64,000 bases of DNA from Pseudobutyrivibrio sp. YE44 (GTDB taxonomy: Bacteria > Bacillota > Clostridia > Lachnospirales > Lachnospiraceae): assembly GCF_900104335.1 (NCBI RefSeq), contig NZ_FMXT01000006.1, positions 1-64,000 on the forward strand, read 5' to 3'. The position numbers and the translations under genes were made by a program. The notes below the pieces were generated by a model. That model saw nothing but the letters and a program-made list of their open reading frames with translations. It had not been told where the DNA came from and did not search any database. Shown in pieces: positions 9,356-17,867 of this stretch (positions are counted from its first letter, which is position 1; the number at the start of each line of letters is the position of its first letter).

Positions 9356-10206
9356 AAAGAAGAAATCCGATTTCCATATTTTTACTTTTAATATTGTTTC
9401 TGTTTACATTATCAGGATGTGGTATAGATGACATAGTCAGAATGAAGCAAGAGCATGATTTGACTGAGGCAAAGCTAGCAGAAAATGAAAATGTAAAGCT
9501 TCTTATAAGTCAGACTACCGAATTAAATGATAGACAAAAAAGAATCATGCAGTGGGAAGGCGTGACAACAGATTATAGCCAGATGAATGATGAACAGAAG
9601 GAAGCGGCTATAAAGATTGAGATGCTGTACCACTATTTGGATGAAAAGTATCCAGGAAAAGAGTTTGAGTATAAAAACTTTTTGTTATATCCCATAGGAG
9701 CTGATCTTATTGTTAAAGAAACCTCGGATAAGAAGCATAGAGAAGTAAGCGTTTCGTTAGAGTGGGATAACAAAGAGAAAAAGTATAAATACTCAGATTA
9801 TTATTATTTAGCAGTTTTAGCTTCTGATGAGTATGAGAAGCTTATAAAAGAACATATTAAAGAATCTGATCCCAATGCAAATTTTTTCTTGGATGTAGAG
9901 ATTCAGCATGTAGATAATGAAACAGAAAAGATAGCCATAGATAATGCTGATGGCAGTATTACAATTGTTATGGAGAATAAATTCGCTTCAAAAGATGAAG
10001 CAGAGTCATATTTGCAAGAGTTTGATGATTGGCTAATAGCTAATAATAACAATCACGGGGGAATAATACGATTAATTGTTGTGGATAGTAATACTTTTGA
10101 ATCTGCAAAATTTAGTAATCGTGTTACTAGTAATTTATTAGAGTCTAAAATTATATACGATATTTTTAGTGAAATTATGGAAAATGATGAATTGAGATTT
10201 TGGTAA
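9352..10206 (+). CDS. Lipoprotein paralogue 1 of the toxin-immunity array
   Basis: A 284-residue predicted lipoprotein: short positive N-terminus, hydrophobic core and lipobox LSGC (Cys near residue 23), so exported and anchored to the outer membrane face. The rest is charged and soluble. The first 105 residues are almost identical to the lipoprotein at 11365-12219 while the remaining part is only about half identical. Its start overlaps the remnant coiled-coil stop by four bases. Outer-face lipoproteins often serve as immunity proteins against T7SS toxins acting on the envelope; that role is inferred from context only. Confidence 0.65.
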   Translation: MKRRNPISIFLLLILFLFTLSGCGIDDIVRMKQEHDLTEAKLAENENVKLLISQTTELNDRQKRIMQWEGVTTDYSQMNDEQKEAAIKIEMLYHYLDEKYPGKEFEYKNFLLYPIGADLIVKETSDKKHREVSVSLEWDNKEKKYKYSDYYYLAVLASDEYEKLIKEHIKESDPNANFFLDVEIQHVDNETEKIAIDNADGSITIVMENKFASKDEAESYLQEFDDWLIANNNNHGGIIRLIVVDSNTFESAKFSNRVTSNLLESKIIYDIFSEIMENDELRFW

Positions 10207-10211
10207 GAATT

Positions 10212-10961
10212 ATGATTATTAAATATTTATCAACAGAACTCATATTTATATACGTATTTGTTTTAGCATCAAATTTATCTTTTAAGAGAAATATAATTGC
10301 TGCGGATTACGTTTTATTTTCTATATCCGTGATTAATCTATTAACGAATATTTATGCAGTCACTATTGGCGGTCAAAAAAATATTTTCTCAATTATTTTA
10401 CTGGTTATTGCATGTATTATATTTGTCTTTTCCATCATTATTTTATTAAGACATAAGTCAACAACAATTGAGAATATTTCATTAAAGAAAGATGAATATG
10501 TGCTTGTTGTAGAGGAGAGCCATACTACAAATGGTGGAGCTATTATGCGACCAATAATGATATTTTCAGGTGGAATAATTGAATTTGCACTAGTACCATA
10601 CTCTAATATTGACGCCACATTCGTATGCAGAAAGATAGAAGAAGGGAGATATTTCTGCCACGCATACGTTGATGAAAGCTGCCAGATTACATATAAAAGA
10701 CTATTAAATATCACAAGCAAGTTTATATTATTCTTTGGAGTTACACTTGCCAATTATCTCTATTATCTAAAGGAAGTAAATGTTGAGTTATTCTCGCATG
10801 AAAGATTGCTTTCAGGAGTAGTGTTGACAGTAGTTGCTACAGTATTACTAAAGTTGTTCAGGAATAATAGCAATATTATTGCCTATGTAATGAGAGGATT
10901 AGCAGTTATATTGTATTTTTTGGTTGTGCTGAGTTTTATTAAATACGGTCTAGGTATGTGA
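10212..10961 (+). CDS. Polytopic membrane protein, divergent immunity paralogue C
   Basis: About 249 residues with four N-terminal TM helices, a soluble middle with the family motif IDATFVCRKIEEG, and C-terminal TM helices. It lacks the FPG.KY..HK motif of copies A, B and D, so it is the most divergent member. ATG at 10212 is preferred over the in-frame TTG at 10200, which overlaps the lipoprotein stop; neither has a strong ribosome site, so translation probably relies on coupling to the lipoprotein. Very AT-rich. Confidence 0.5.
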   Translation: MIIKYLSTELIFIYVFVLASNLSFKRNIIAADYVLFSISVINLLTNIYAVTIGGQKNIFSIILLVIACIIFVFSIIILLRHKSTTIENISLKKDEYVLVVEESHTTNGGAIMRPIMIFSGGIIEFALVPYSNIDATFVCRKIEEGRYFCHAYVDESCQITYKRLLNITSKFILFFGVTLANYLYYLKEVNVELFSHERLLSGVVLTVVATVLLKLFRNNSNIIAYVMRGLAVILYFLVVLSFIKYGLGM

Positions 10962-11011
10962 ATACTCATATATAAGGTGGAGCGCTAAGAAATACAGAGG
11001 AGTCTTAGGTT

Positions 11012-11368
11012 ATGTACGATAAAGATGAATTAAGATCTATAAGAAATCGATTACAAGAGAGAAAAGATTCTGCTGAAAGCAACCTAAGGAGTATTAAAAG
11101 GAAAATTGAAGAAGATGATGAGGAAATAAGCAGAGGATTTCAACACTTGTCAGAACGCTTTAATGACGATGGTCCCATGAAATTGGATGTACAGATGATT
11201 AATATATATAACGAACGTGACAGCCTTTTAAGAAGTCTTAGAGAATCATACAGGGATTTTGATGAGCTTGCTACAGAAGAATACAAAAGAGAAATTCAAC
11301 AGATTGAAGACGAAGAAGCTGAATTATTAGCCACTCAATGTGAAGAGGACGAAGAAGAGGAATTATGA
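11012..11368 (+). CDS. Acidic coiled-coil protein of the toxin-immunity array
   Basis: A 118-residue, highly charged helical protein with heptad-like patterns through most of its length and a very acidic end (CEEDEEEEL). It has no signal peptide or TM. Size and composition resemble small helical LXG partners such as DUF3958/DUF5082 proteins, but I cannot place it firmly in a family. The stop overlaps the next lipoprotein start by four bases (ATGA). GAGGAG lies 13 bases upstream of the ATG. A deleted copy exists at 9284-9355 in front of the other lipoprotein, so the two genes move as a pair. Confidence 0.55.
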   Translation: MYDKDELRSIRNRLQERKDSAESNLRSIKRKIEEDDEEISRGFQHLSERFNDDGPMKLDVQMINIYNERDSLLRSLRESYRDFDELATEEYKREIQQIEDEEAELLATQCEEDEEEEL

Positions 11369-12219
11369 AGAGAAGAAATCTGATTTCCATATTTTTACTT
11401 TTAATATTGTTTCTGTTCACATTATCAGGATGTGGCATAGATGACATAGTCAGAATGAAGCAAGAGCATGATTTGACTGAGGCAAAGCTAGCAGAAAATG
11501 AAAATGTAAAGCTTCTTATAAGTCAGACTACCGAATTAAATGATAGACAAAAAAGAATCATGCAGTGGGAAGGCGTGACAACAGATTATAGCCAGATGAA
11601 TGATGAGCAGAAAGAAGCGGCTATAAAGATTGAGATGCTGTACCAATATTTGGATGAAAAGTATCCAGGAAAGGAATTCGAATATGTATGCTTTTGGTTA
11701 AATCCCATAAGTGCAGATCTTATTGTTAAAGAAACTTCGGATGAGAAGCATAGAGATGTAAGTGCATCTTTAAAATGGGATAACAAGGAGAAGACATATA
11801 TTTTTTCTGATAGTTACTACATGGTTACGACTGCATCAGATGAATATGAAAAGCTCATTGAAAAACATTTGAAAGAATATAATCCAAAAACAAAATTTTT
11901 TTTGGATGTAGAAGTGCATGATGTGGATAATGAAAATCAAACTGTGAATATAGCGAATACAGGGGGAAGTATAACAATTGTTATTGAAAATTGTTTTGCA
12001 GATGAAGAAGCCGGTAGAAAATATGTAGCAGACTTGGTTGATTGGTTAAATGAAAATAATGCAAAATATGGAGCAATGATAAAATTTATAGCTTTAAGCG
12101 AGGAAGATTTTTCAAACGCGAGTTACTTTAATTATATGGATTGCTATTATTTTAAAGATAAAGAAGTGTTTTCTTTTAATTGTAAAATAGAAGATGATGG
12201 AAAGCCTTATTTTTGGTGA
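11365..12219 (+). CDS. Lipoprotein paralogue 2 of the toxin-immunity array
   Basis: A 284-residue predicted lipoprotein with the same signal and lipobox (LSGC) as the copy at 9352. Residues 1-105 match that copy with only a few changes, then the sequences diverge to about half identity; the DNA shows the same sharp change near 11680. That is the pattern of gene duplication followed by recombination or diversifying change in the C-terminal part, as seen for immunity proteins that must match different toxins. It is translationally coupled to the coiled-coil gene. Confidence 0.65.
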   Translation: MKRRNLISIFLLLILFLFTLSGCGIDDIVRMKQEHDLTEAKLAENENVKLLISQTTELNDRQKRIMQWEGVTTDYSQMNDEQKEAAIKIEMLYQYLDEKYPGKEFEYVCFWLNPISADLIVKETSDEKHRDVSASLKWDNKEKTYIFSDSYYMVTTASDEYEKLIEKHLKEYNPKTKFFLDVEVHDVDNENQTVNIANTGGSITIVIENCFADEEAGRKYVADLVDWLNENNAKYGAMIKFIALSEEDFSNASYFNYMDCYYFKDKEVFSFNCKIEDDGKPYFW

Positions 12220-12224
12220 TTGAA

Positions 12225-12772
12225 ATGATTTATAGTGATAATCAAATGATGCTCTTAGAGCAACTTACTTATTTAAATGATGACGTATATAAAAATATTG
12301 AATCTCAGAAATCTGATAATAGTTCAAATACAGATATTCACGATATTCGAAATGATAAAACAGTTAAAGAAATAGTTGAGAGCTTTTCAGACAGTGATTT
12401 ACGAATCTTGGAGGCAATGGGAAATAAGACTATTAAGAACGAAGATGGTGACACAACATATATGTCTGGTGCTGAATGGGCGGCTATTATTAAGGCTATT
12501 AAAGCAGATGAAGATTTAATGAAACTGCAGATTTCAAATACCACTTCGGTAAAAATGAATAATGGCGGCTATAGGCGATGCAGCGTTTTCTCTTGGGCAA
12601 CTGCAGCCTTTACCGCAATATTGGGCGCATCTACGCCTGCCATTGCAGTTGGAACTTTATGGATAGCAGACCGTGGAATGGAATAATTAACTGAAAAACA
12701 TTCAGGCGAGAAGAAGAGAGTAAGTGAATTTGTATCAGATTTTATTCTTGATGGTGTTGGTGGGGATTATTA
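12225..12772 (+). pseudogene. Orphan toxin tail with in-frame stop
   Basis: The reading frame starts (ATG 12225) with about 110 residues including a MLLEQLTYLND segment that resembles starts of DUF2974/Mbeg1-like lipase-type proteins (weak). It then changes abruptly to TAAFTAILGASTPAIAVGTL, closely matching the glycine-zipper tail of the toxin at 5923-7521. A TAA at 12684-12686 interrupts the frame, but the same frame continues to 12772 with residues aligning to the very end of the toxin (SGEKKRVSEFVSDFIL against GEENKRGLTELASDGLL). It is therefore a decayed or chimeric toxin cassette, probably the former partner of the following immunity paralogue. Confidence 0.7.
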
Positions 12773-12799
12773 AAAGGCTATAGTTAGGAGAAGTTTATT

Positions 12800-13614
12800 A
12801 TGCTTATTGAAATATCTGTAATTCTGTCAATGGAATTATTCGTAATTATGCTTGCGATGTTATTTGATATGCTTCCAGGCAATAGATACAAAATGCACAA
12901 ACCCCAAATACAGATTCTTATGGCAATCGCAATGTTTGTATTGGGAGTTATTAACCTATTTGTGGTAACCGTACAGCCAGACATAATTATAGCTGAAAAT
13001 ACGGATGTTTCCGCCGAGTTACTACGATTATATCTGGGTTTCTATGGCATAGTATTGGCTTGTAGTATCTTTAAATATGTTGATTATAAAAAAATGGTGA
13101 AGAACTATATACTTTTTCTTTAAAAGAGACTGAGTATAAGTTGCAAAAGGATTTTGATTTGCTGTTAAAAGATTCTTACATATATATGCCAAATGTTAAG
13201 CGTTTTGCTGTATGCGATAATTGTATTATAGTTTTTTCTACAGTTGGGCCAACAAGCGAAGTAGATGCAGAATTTGTTTGTAGAAAAATTAGTGATAATC
13301 AATATGAATGTATATCATTTTACGAAAAGTCAGAATCAAAATCCCTGGTTAGCATTATTTCAGCAACAATGGGATATTTGATTTTCTTTATAGCGATTTT
13401 AGAGGCAATGCTCATTACCATTATTGGTCATATTTTTGAAGATGAAAGTTTTCATCTTTTTACGATAAAGCTTTGTGGAGGTTCAGGAATAATTCTTTTG
13501 GGACTAATCTGTATTAAGCTTTTCAGTCGTACAAGGGGATTTATAAAGTTTTTATTTGTCCCTTTTGGAGCATTAATGATTTTTGTAGGATTAATGAAAA
13601 TCATTAAGCAGTAA
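12800..13614 (+). pseudogene. Immunity paralogue D, frameshifted in an A-tract
   Basis: Two frames together cover the whole of an immunity paralogue (FPG-type motif LPGNRYKMHK; then YIYMPNV and EVDAEFVCRK; C-terminal TM helices). The first frame (12800-13123) and the second (from about 13094; its first in-frame ATG-like start is a TTG at 13141) join if one base is added to the A7 run at 13088-13094. This would restore DYKKNGEELYTFSLKETEYKLQ, which aligns with DVKKNSGNICLFELKKYEYKLQ of paralogue A. The gene is thus broken by a one-base loss, is phase-variable at the A-tract, or carries a sequencing error. Confidence 0.8.
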
Positions 13615-13616
13615 TA

Positions 13617-13710
13617 AAGAAGAGGAATTATGAAAAGAATTATTTCACTTCCCAATTGTGAAAAAACAGCAAACTGTCCATTATTTCACAATTTGGAAAA
13701 ATGTAGTTAG
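13617..13710 (+). repeat. Third remnant of the coiled-coil/lipoprotein junction
   Basis: The sequence aagaagaggaattatgaaaa, including ATGA, matches the junction between coiled-coil gene end and lipoprotein start at 9341-9361, then diverges to a 26-codon frame ending at 13710. It marks the edge of another, lost copy of the cassette. A 10-bp inverted repeat AATTGTGAAA / TTTCACAATT in the same stretch could be a terminator or operator. Confidence 0.55.
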
Positions 13711-13779
13711 TAATATGTGAATTATAAGGGAAACTAGCGATTTTGGTTTAGATAGAGAAGTTGTACAAGGAGAACAAAG

Positions 13780-15327
13780 ATGAAGACAATGCGAAAGATA
13801 TTTGCAGTGATGCTGGTTGTTGGAATGCTTGTTCCGGGATTGCCAGTAAATGCAGCCAAGAAGGATTCGAGTCCTGCAGTGACCAGCGATGCCAAAGAGG
13901 GCGTGGTGCAGGTAAATACTGTAGTGCTTGATGCGGAAGGAAAGAAGCACGTGGTATATGGTGGTGCTGGCTTCCTTATTGGAGACACTGAGGGCACAGA
14001 GTATGTTATCACCTGCAATCATGTGGTGAATCCTGAAAAGGAAATCAAGGATGCAGCAGTGGAGTTTTATGAAATTTCCACAGAAGAAGATCCTACTTTT
14101 GCAATAGAGGTTGTAGTAGAAGGGGATGTTGTGCTTACTCCAACTGTCCTTACCAGCAGCGATGATATGGACATGGCAGTGCTTTCTTTGCCACAGCCAA
14201 TCTATACCAGAACACCACTTGCTATTTTGACCTCAGATACCTATGAGCTGGATGATGTTACCTACAAAGCAGGTGATAAGGTGTTTGCTTTCGGTTATCC
14301 AAAAGAGATAACCTACGAATCACAGATTCAGTACTACTCAAGCAGTGATGTTAGCTCAGCAGAGGGAAAGATTGTTGATTTGATCACCTTCGAAGGTATT
14401 CAGATGATTGAAAACGATGTTGATGCTGACTTTGTCACTTACGGTGGACCACTTGTAGATGTTAATGGTTTTGTCATTGGTCTCAATCTTCCTGTAACAG
14501 ATGGAGATAACTGGTGCGCTCTTGACTCCACAAAGATGGCAAAGGTTCTTGATGGCCTTGGAGTTCGTTATGCCAAGGTGCAGGCTCAGCCAGTAGTGGA
14601 AGAGAAAGAGGAAGAGCAGGAAGTAAAAGACACTGTAGAGTCTAAGGATAAGTCTTCAGAGACAGCTGTACAGGTTGAAAAGCCAAAGAAATCAGGTGTT
14701 TCTGAGTCACTCATTATGATTCTTTCTCTTGCAGCAGTATTTGTTGTAGCAATTGTTGTTTTGACTGTTGTAATGATTCTCTTAAACAAGAAGAAGCATT
14801 CTGGTCCAAAGGCACCTAAGGCACCTCAGAATCAGTATCAGGGACCAAACTATGATATGTCTGGCACACAGACTGTGGTTGCAGGTGCAGCAGCGAAGAC
14901 TGTTCCAGATTTTGCACCTCAGCAGCCAGCCTTTTCAAGCGACGAGACCACAGTGCTTGGAGCAGATGCTCTTAATGGTAGCAATGAAGGCGAGACAGAG
15001 GTTTTAAGCGGCGATATGGCTCAGCCAGAGATTAAGCTTGGCAGACTTATCCGCAAGAGAACAGAAGAGGTTATTGAGATTACAAAATCTGACTTTGTTC
15101 TTGGAAAGGATCAAAACAATGCTGACTATTACATCGACAACAACCGAGCAATTAGTAGACAGCATGCGATCATTTCAGCAGGAAGAAATGGTGCCTACAT
15201 CAAGGATTGCGATTCTACAAATGGCACTTGGATAAATGGAACAAAGCTTGAAAGCGGCCGATTAGTATTACTTAACAGCGGCGATATCATCAAGCTTTCT
15301 AATGAGGAATTTGAGTATCAGGTATAG
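13780..15327 (+). CDS. Membrane protein with outer pseudo-trypsin domain and cytoplasmic FHA domain, first copy
   Basis: The 515-residue protein has a signal peptide (about 1-26), an HtrA/trypsin-like domain outside the cell (about 38-265), one TM helix (about 308-333), a linker, and an FHA domain in the cytoplasm (about 418-515; GKD, SRQHA, NGT/NGTWING motifs all present). The protease keeps His (CNHVV, near 81) and Asp (DMDMAVL, near 130), but the usual GNSGGP is VTYGGP (near 220), so the nucleophile Ser is Tyr and the domain should not cleave. The linker has ETTVLGA and ETEVLSG, Thr sites with Leu at +3 or +2, of the kind FHA domains bind when phosphorylated. Directly followed by phosphatase and kinase genes. 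Probably a receptor or scaffold rather than an enzyme. Confidence 0.8.
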   Translation: MKTMRKIFAVMLVVGMLVPGLPVNAAKKDSSPAVTSDAKEGVVQVNTVVLDAEGKKHVVYGGAGFLIGDTEGTEYVITCNHVVNPEKEIKDAAVEFYEISTEEDPTFAIEVVVEGDVVLTPTVLTSSDDMDMAVLSLPQPIYTRTPLAILTSDTYELDDVTYKAGDKVFAFGYPKEITYESQIQYYSSSDVSSAEGKIVDLITFEGIQMIENDVDADFVTYGGPLVDVNGFVIGLNLPVTDGDNWCALDSTKMAKVLDGLGVRYAKVQAQPVVEEKEEEQEVKDTVESKDKSSETAVQVEKPKKSGVSESLIMILSLAAVFVVAIVVLTVVMILLNKKKHSGPKAPKAPQNQYQGPNYDMSGTQTVVAGAAAKTVPDFAPQQPAFSSDETTVLGADALNGSNEGETEVLSGDMAQPEIKLGRLIRKRTEEVIEITKSDFVLGKDQNNADYYIDNNRAISRQHAIISAGRNGAYIKDCDSTNGTWINGTKLESGRLVLLNSGDIIKLSNEEFEYQV

Positions 15328-15335
15328 ATTAAGCT

Positions 15336-16136
15336 ATGTTATATACAATTGATGCCTATTCGGATATAGGAATTAGAAAAAAAGTAAATCAAGATTCACT
15401 GATTATTAAGCAGGCGCGGACCAGTAACATGGGCCGTGTCTGCTTTGCTTGTTTATGTGATGGAATGGGAGGCTTGTCCCAGGGCGAAATCGCCAGTGCA
15501 TCCTTCGTAAACAGAATGGGAAAGTGGTTTGAAAATGATTTTCCTCATCTGATTATGTCACAGGATACAACCGAGGATTTATCACAGCAGTCAACCACAG
15601 GAAATAGTCAGCAAGGGGATTACTGGAGGCAAATAGAAGTTCAATGGGGACTTATTGCTAGACAGATGAATCAAGGCTTGAAGCAGTATGGTGCGGACAA
15701 TGGTATACGTCTTGGCACCACAGCCGTGGCTATGATTTTGATTGGAAATGAATATCTGGTTATGAGTGTTGGAGATTCCAGAGCCTACCAGTTCAACAAG
15801 CGACACATCAAGCAGATTACTCACGATCAAAGCTATGTGCAGCAGCAAATGGATTTGGGAAGAATGACTCCAGAGGAAGCTGCAGCAAGCTCCCAAAAGA
15901 GTGTGTTACTCCAATGTATTGGAGCTTCGGAAAATGTGTTCCCGGATTTCTTCAGGGGCACCTTTGAAAAGAAGAACTATTTCCTCTTGTGTTCAGATGG
16001 CTTGTGGAGGTTATTGAAGCCAGAGGAAATCATATCTATTGCACCACAGAAGGACGGAGTGAAGAAGCTTACAGAGCTAGCGTTGAAACGAGGAGAAACT
16101 GACAATATTTCAGGTTTAGTGATTGGAGCGAAATAA
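15336..16136 (+). CDS. PP2C-family Ser/Thr protein phosphatase
   Basis: This 266-residue cytoplasmic enzyme has the PP2C metal-binding motifs in order: SDIGIRKKVNQDS near the start, DGMGG (about 44-48), LGTTAV, SVGDSRAY, LLCSDGLW and the final ETDNIS. It should remove phosphate from Ser/Thr residues with two Mn or Mg ions. Length is typical of bacterial PstP/PrpC-like enzymes. It ends one base before the kinase start, so the pair is co-translated, as for PrpC-PrkC. The local targets are likely the FHA-linked proteins and the TMVL-repeat protein of this block. Confidence 0.93.
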   Translation: MLYTIDAYSDIGIRKKVNQDSLIIKQARTSNMGRVCFACLCDGMGGLSQGEIASASFVNRMGKWFENDFPHLIMSQDTTEDLSQQSTTGNSQQGDYWRQIEVQWGLIARQMNQGLKQYGADNGIRLGTTAVAMILIGNEYLVMSVGDSRAYQFNKRHIKQITHDQSYVQQQMDLGRMTPEEAAASSQKSVLLQCIGASENVFPDFFRGTFEKKNYFLLCSDGLWRLLKPEEIISIAPQKDGVKKLTELALKRGETDNISGLVIGAK

Positions 16137-17819
16137 ATGTTAGAAATCGGGTCTGTTATTGATGGCAAATACAAGATATTAAACAAAATAGGCCAAGGTG
16201 GAATGAGCATTGTTTATTTGGCTATGAATGAGAGAGCCAATAAGCAGTGGGCTATAAAGGAAATCCGCAAGGATGCCATGGCAAATTCGGACATCACTAT
16301 GCAAAGTCTCAGGAACGAGATAGAGATGCTTAAGAATCTTTCTCATCCTAATTTGCCTAGTATTGTAGATATTATTGATTACAATGATGCCCTTTTGATT
16401 GTCATGGATTATGTTGAGGGAAATACCCTGAGCAAGGCTGTTAATGAGCTTGGTGCTCAGCCACAGGAATATGTTATCGAATGGGCAAAGCAGCTTTGTA
16501 ATGTGCTGGGATATTTACATTCCCAGAATCCACCTATTATCTACAGAGATTTGAAGCCTGGAAATATCATGCTGAAGCCTGATGGCACAATCGTGCTTAT
16601 CGATTTTGGTACAGCCAGACAGTACAAGGCGGAAAACACTGAGGATACCACCTGTCTTGGAACCAGAGGCTACGCTGCACCAGAGCAGTTTGGTGGTCAG
16701 GGGCAGACGGATGCTAGAACAGATATCTATTGTCTGGGCACCACCATGTATCATTTGGTGACAGGCAAAAATCCAAGTGAGCCACCATACGAAATTTATC
16801 CAATCAGATATTGGAATGGAGCTCTGTCACAGGGCTTCGAACAAATTATTTTAAAGTGTACACAGCTTGATCCAGCTAAAAGATATCAGAATTGTGCCCA
16901 GGTTTTATACGACTTGGAGCACTATTTCGAGCTGGACAATTCATATAGAAATAAAGAAAAGGCAAAGATGGTCACCTTTAGCATCACACTGTTTCTTGCA
17001 ATAGTTTGTGGCTTGGGAGCTTTTCTTGCCCACAATCATTCTACAACCTTCCAAGCTGAAAGCTATGAGGAAATGATAGAACGAAGTGGAACCTACGAGA
17101 CCATTGAGGATATGAAGAAGGCCTATAAGGATGCGGTTTCTGTGGATCCTGCAAAGGCTGATGCTTATATTGCCCTGCTGGACAAGATATATCTGGCAGA
17201 TGACGTGTTCTCGGAAGATGAGGCTATGGAGCTTAGAGAACTTTTGATTCAGACAAAGGGCAAATCCACCTATGAGGAGCTTTTGACCAAGAACAAAGAG
17301 GGATATAGTCTCTTTGCCTATAGACTTGGACTTGCATATTTCTACAGCTATGAAGGTGAGGGAAACAAACAGCAGTCTGCTTACTGGCTCAACAAAGCAG
17401 CAGAGGGTGATTTGGGCGAAAACAGAAATGCCAGAGCAAAGCGTCTCGGCGCCATTGCATCCTACTATGTGAATCTTGGGTCTATCGACAAAACAGGAGA
17501 TAGCCAGATTGACTATGCCCAGTACTGGAGTGACCTAGTGGCAGTATGTAAGGGTGATATTGCAAAGGAAGACAATGCCAACACAGCCCTTGTTATCTAC
17601 AAGGAAATGGCATCCCAGATATACAGCAACCTACAAAACTTTGCCAAGGCAGGGGTGTCTTATTCCGATATGGAGCTTCAGCTTATTAACATCGAGCAGC
17701 ATGTGCGTGATGACATAAACGGAACAGATGCAGAGGAAAATGACCGTGTGAAGGAACTTGAGGAAGAGCTTAACAACAACATTGAAAAAGCTCGTCAGGC
17801 TATTATGGTTGCGGAGTAA
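16137..17819 (+). CDS. Transmembrane Ser/Thr protein kinase with outer helical domain (possible EssB counterpart)
   Basis: Of 560 residues, the kinase domain fills about 1-265: glycine loop GQGGMS (20-25), AIKEI Lys41, YRDLKPGN (HRD replaced by YRD, 136-138), DFG (156-158) and APEQFGG. All catalytic residues are present, so it should be active. One TM helix lies at about 278-300. The outer part (about 305-560) is helical and TPR-like, ending in a coiled coil, and has no PASTA repeats. EssB/YukC, a core T7SSb subunit not recognised here, has the same order of kinase-fold, TM and outer helices but with a dead kinase. That this enzyme replaces EssB is my inference. It is coupled to the PP2C gene upstream. 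Confidence 0.9.
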   Translation: MLEIGSVIDGKYKILNKIGQGGMSIVYLAMNERANKQWAIKEIRKDAMANSDITMQSLRNEIEMLKNLSHPNLPSIVDIIDYNDALLIVMDYVEGNTLSKAVNELGAQPQEYVIEWAKQLCNVLGYLHSQNPPIIYRDLKPGNIMLKPDGTIVLIDFGTARQYKAENTEDTTCLGTRGYAAPEQFGGQGQTDARTDIYCLGTTMYHLVTGKNPSEPPYEIYPIRYWNGALSQGFEQIILKCTQLDPAKRYQNCAQVLYDLEHYFELDNSYRNKEKAKMVTFSITLFLAIVCGLGAFLAHNHSTTFQAESYEEMIERSGTYETIEDMKKAYKDAVSVDPAKADAYIALLDKIYLADDVFSEDEAMELRELLIQTKGKSTYEELLTKNKEGYSLFAYRLGLAYFYSYEGEGNKQQSAYWLNKAAEGDLGENRNARAKRLGAIASYYVNLGSIDKTGDSQIDYAQYWSDLVAVCKGDIAKEDNANTALVIYKEMASQIYSNLQNFAKAGVSYSDMELQLINIEQHVRDDINGTDAEENDRVKELEEELNNNIEKARQAIMVAE

Positions 17820-17867
17820 GAATCCAAATAGCAAAGGGTTCAGGTTGTAATACAAGGAAGAAAGATT

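Noticed and set aside
13141-13614. Independent 157-codon gene
   Set aside because: It aligns as the second part of immunity copy D and begins mid-domain; better explained by a frameshift at the A-tract.
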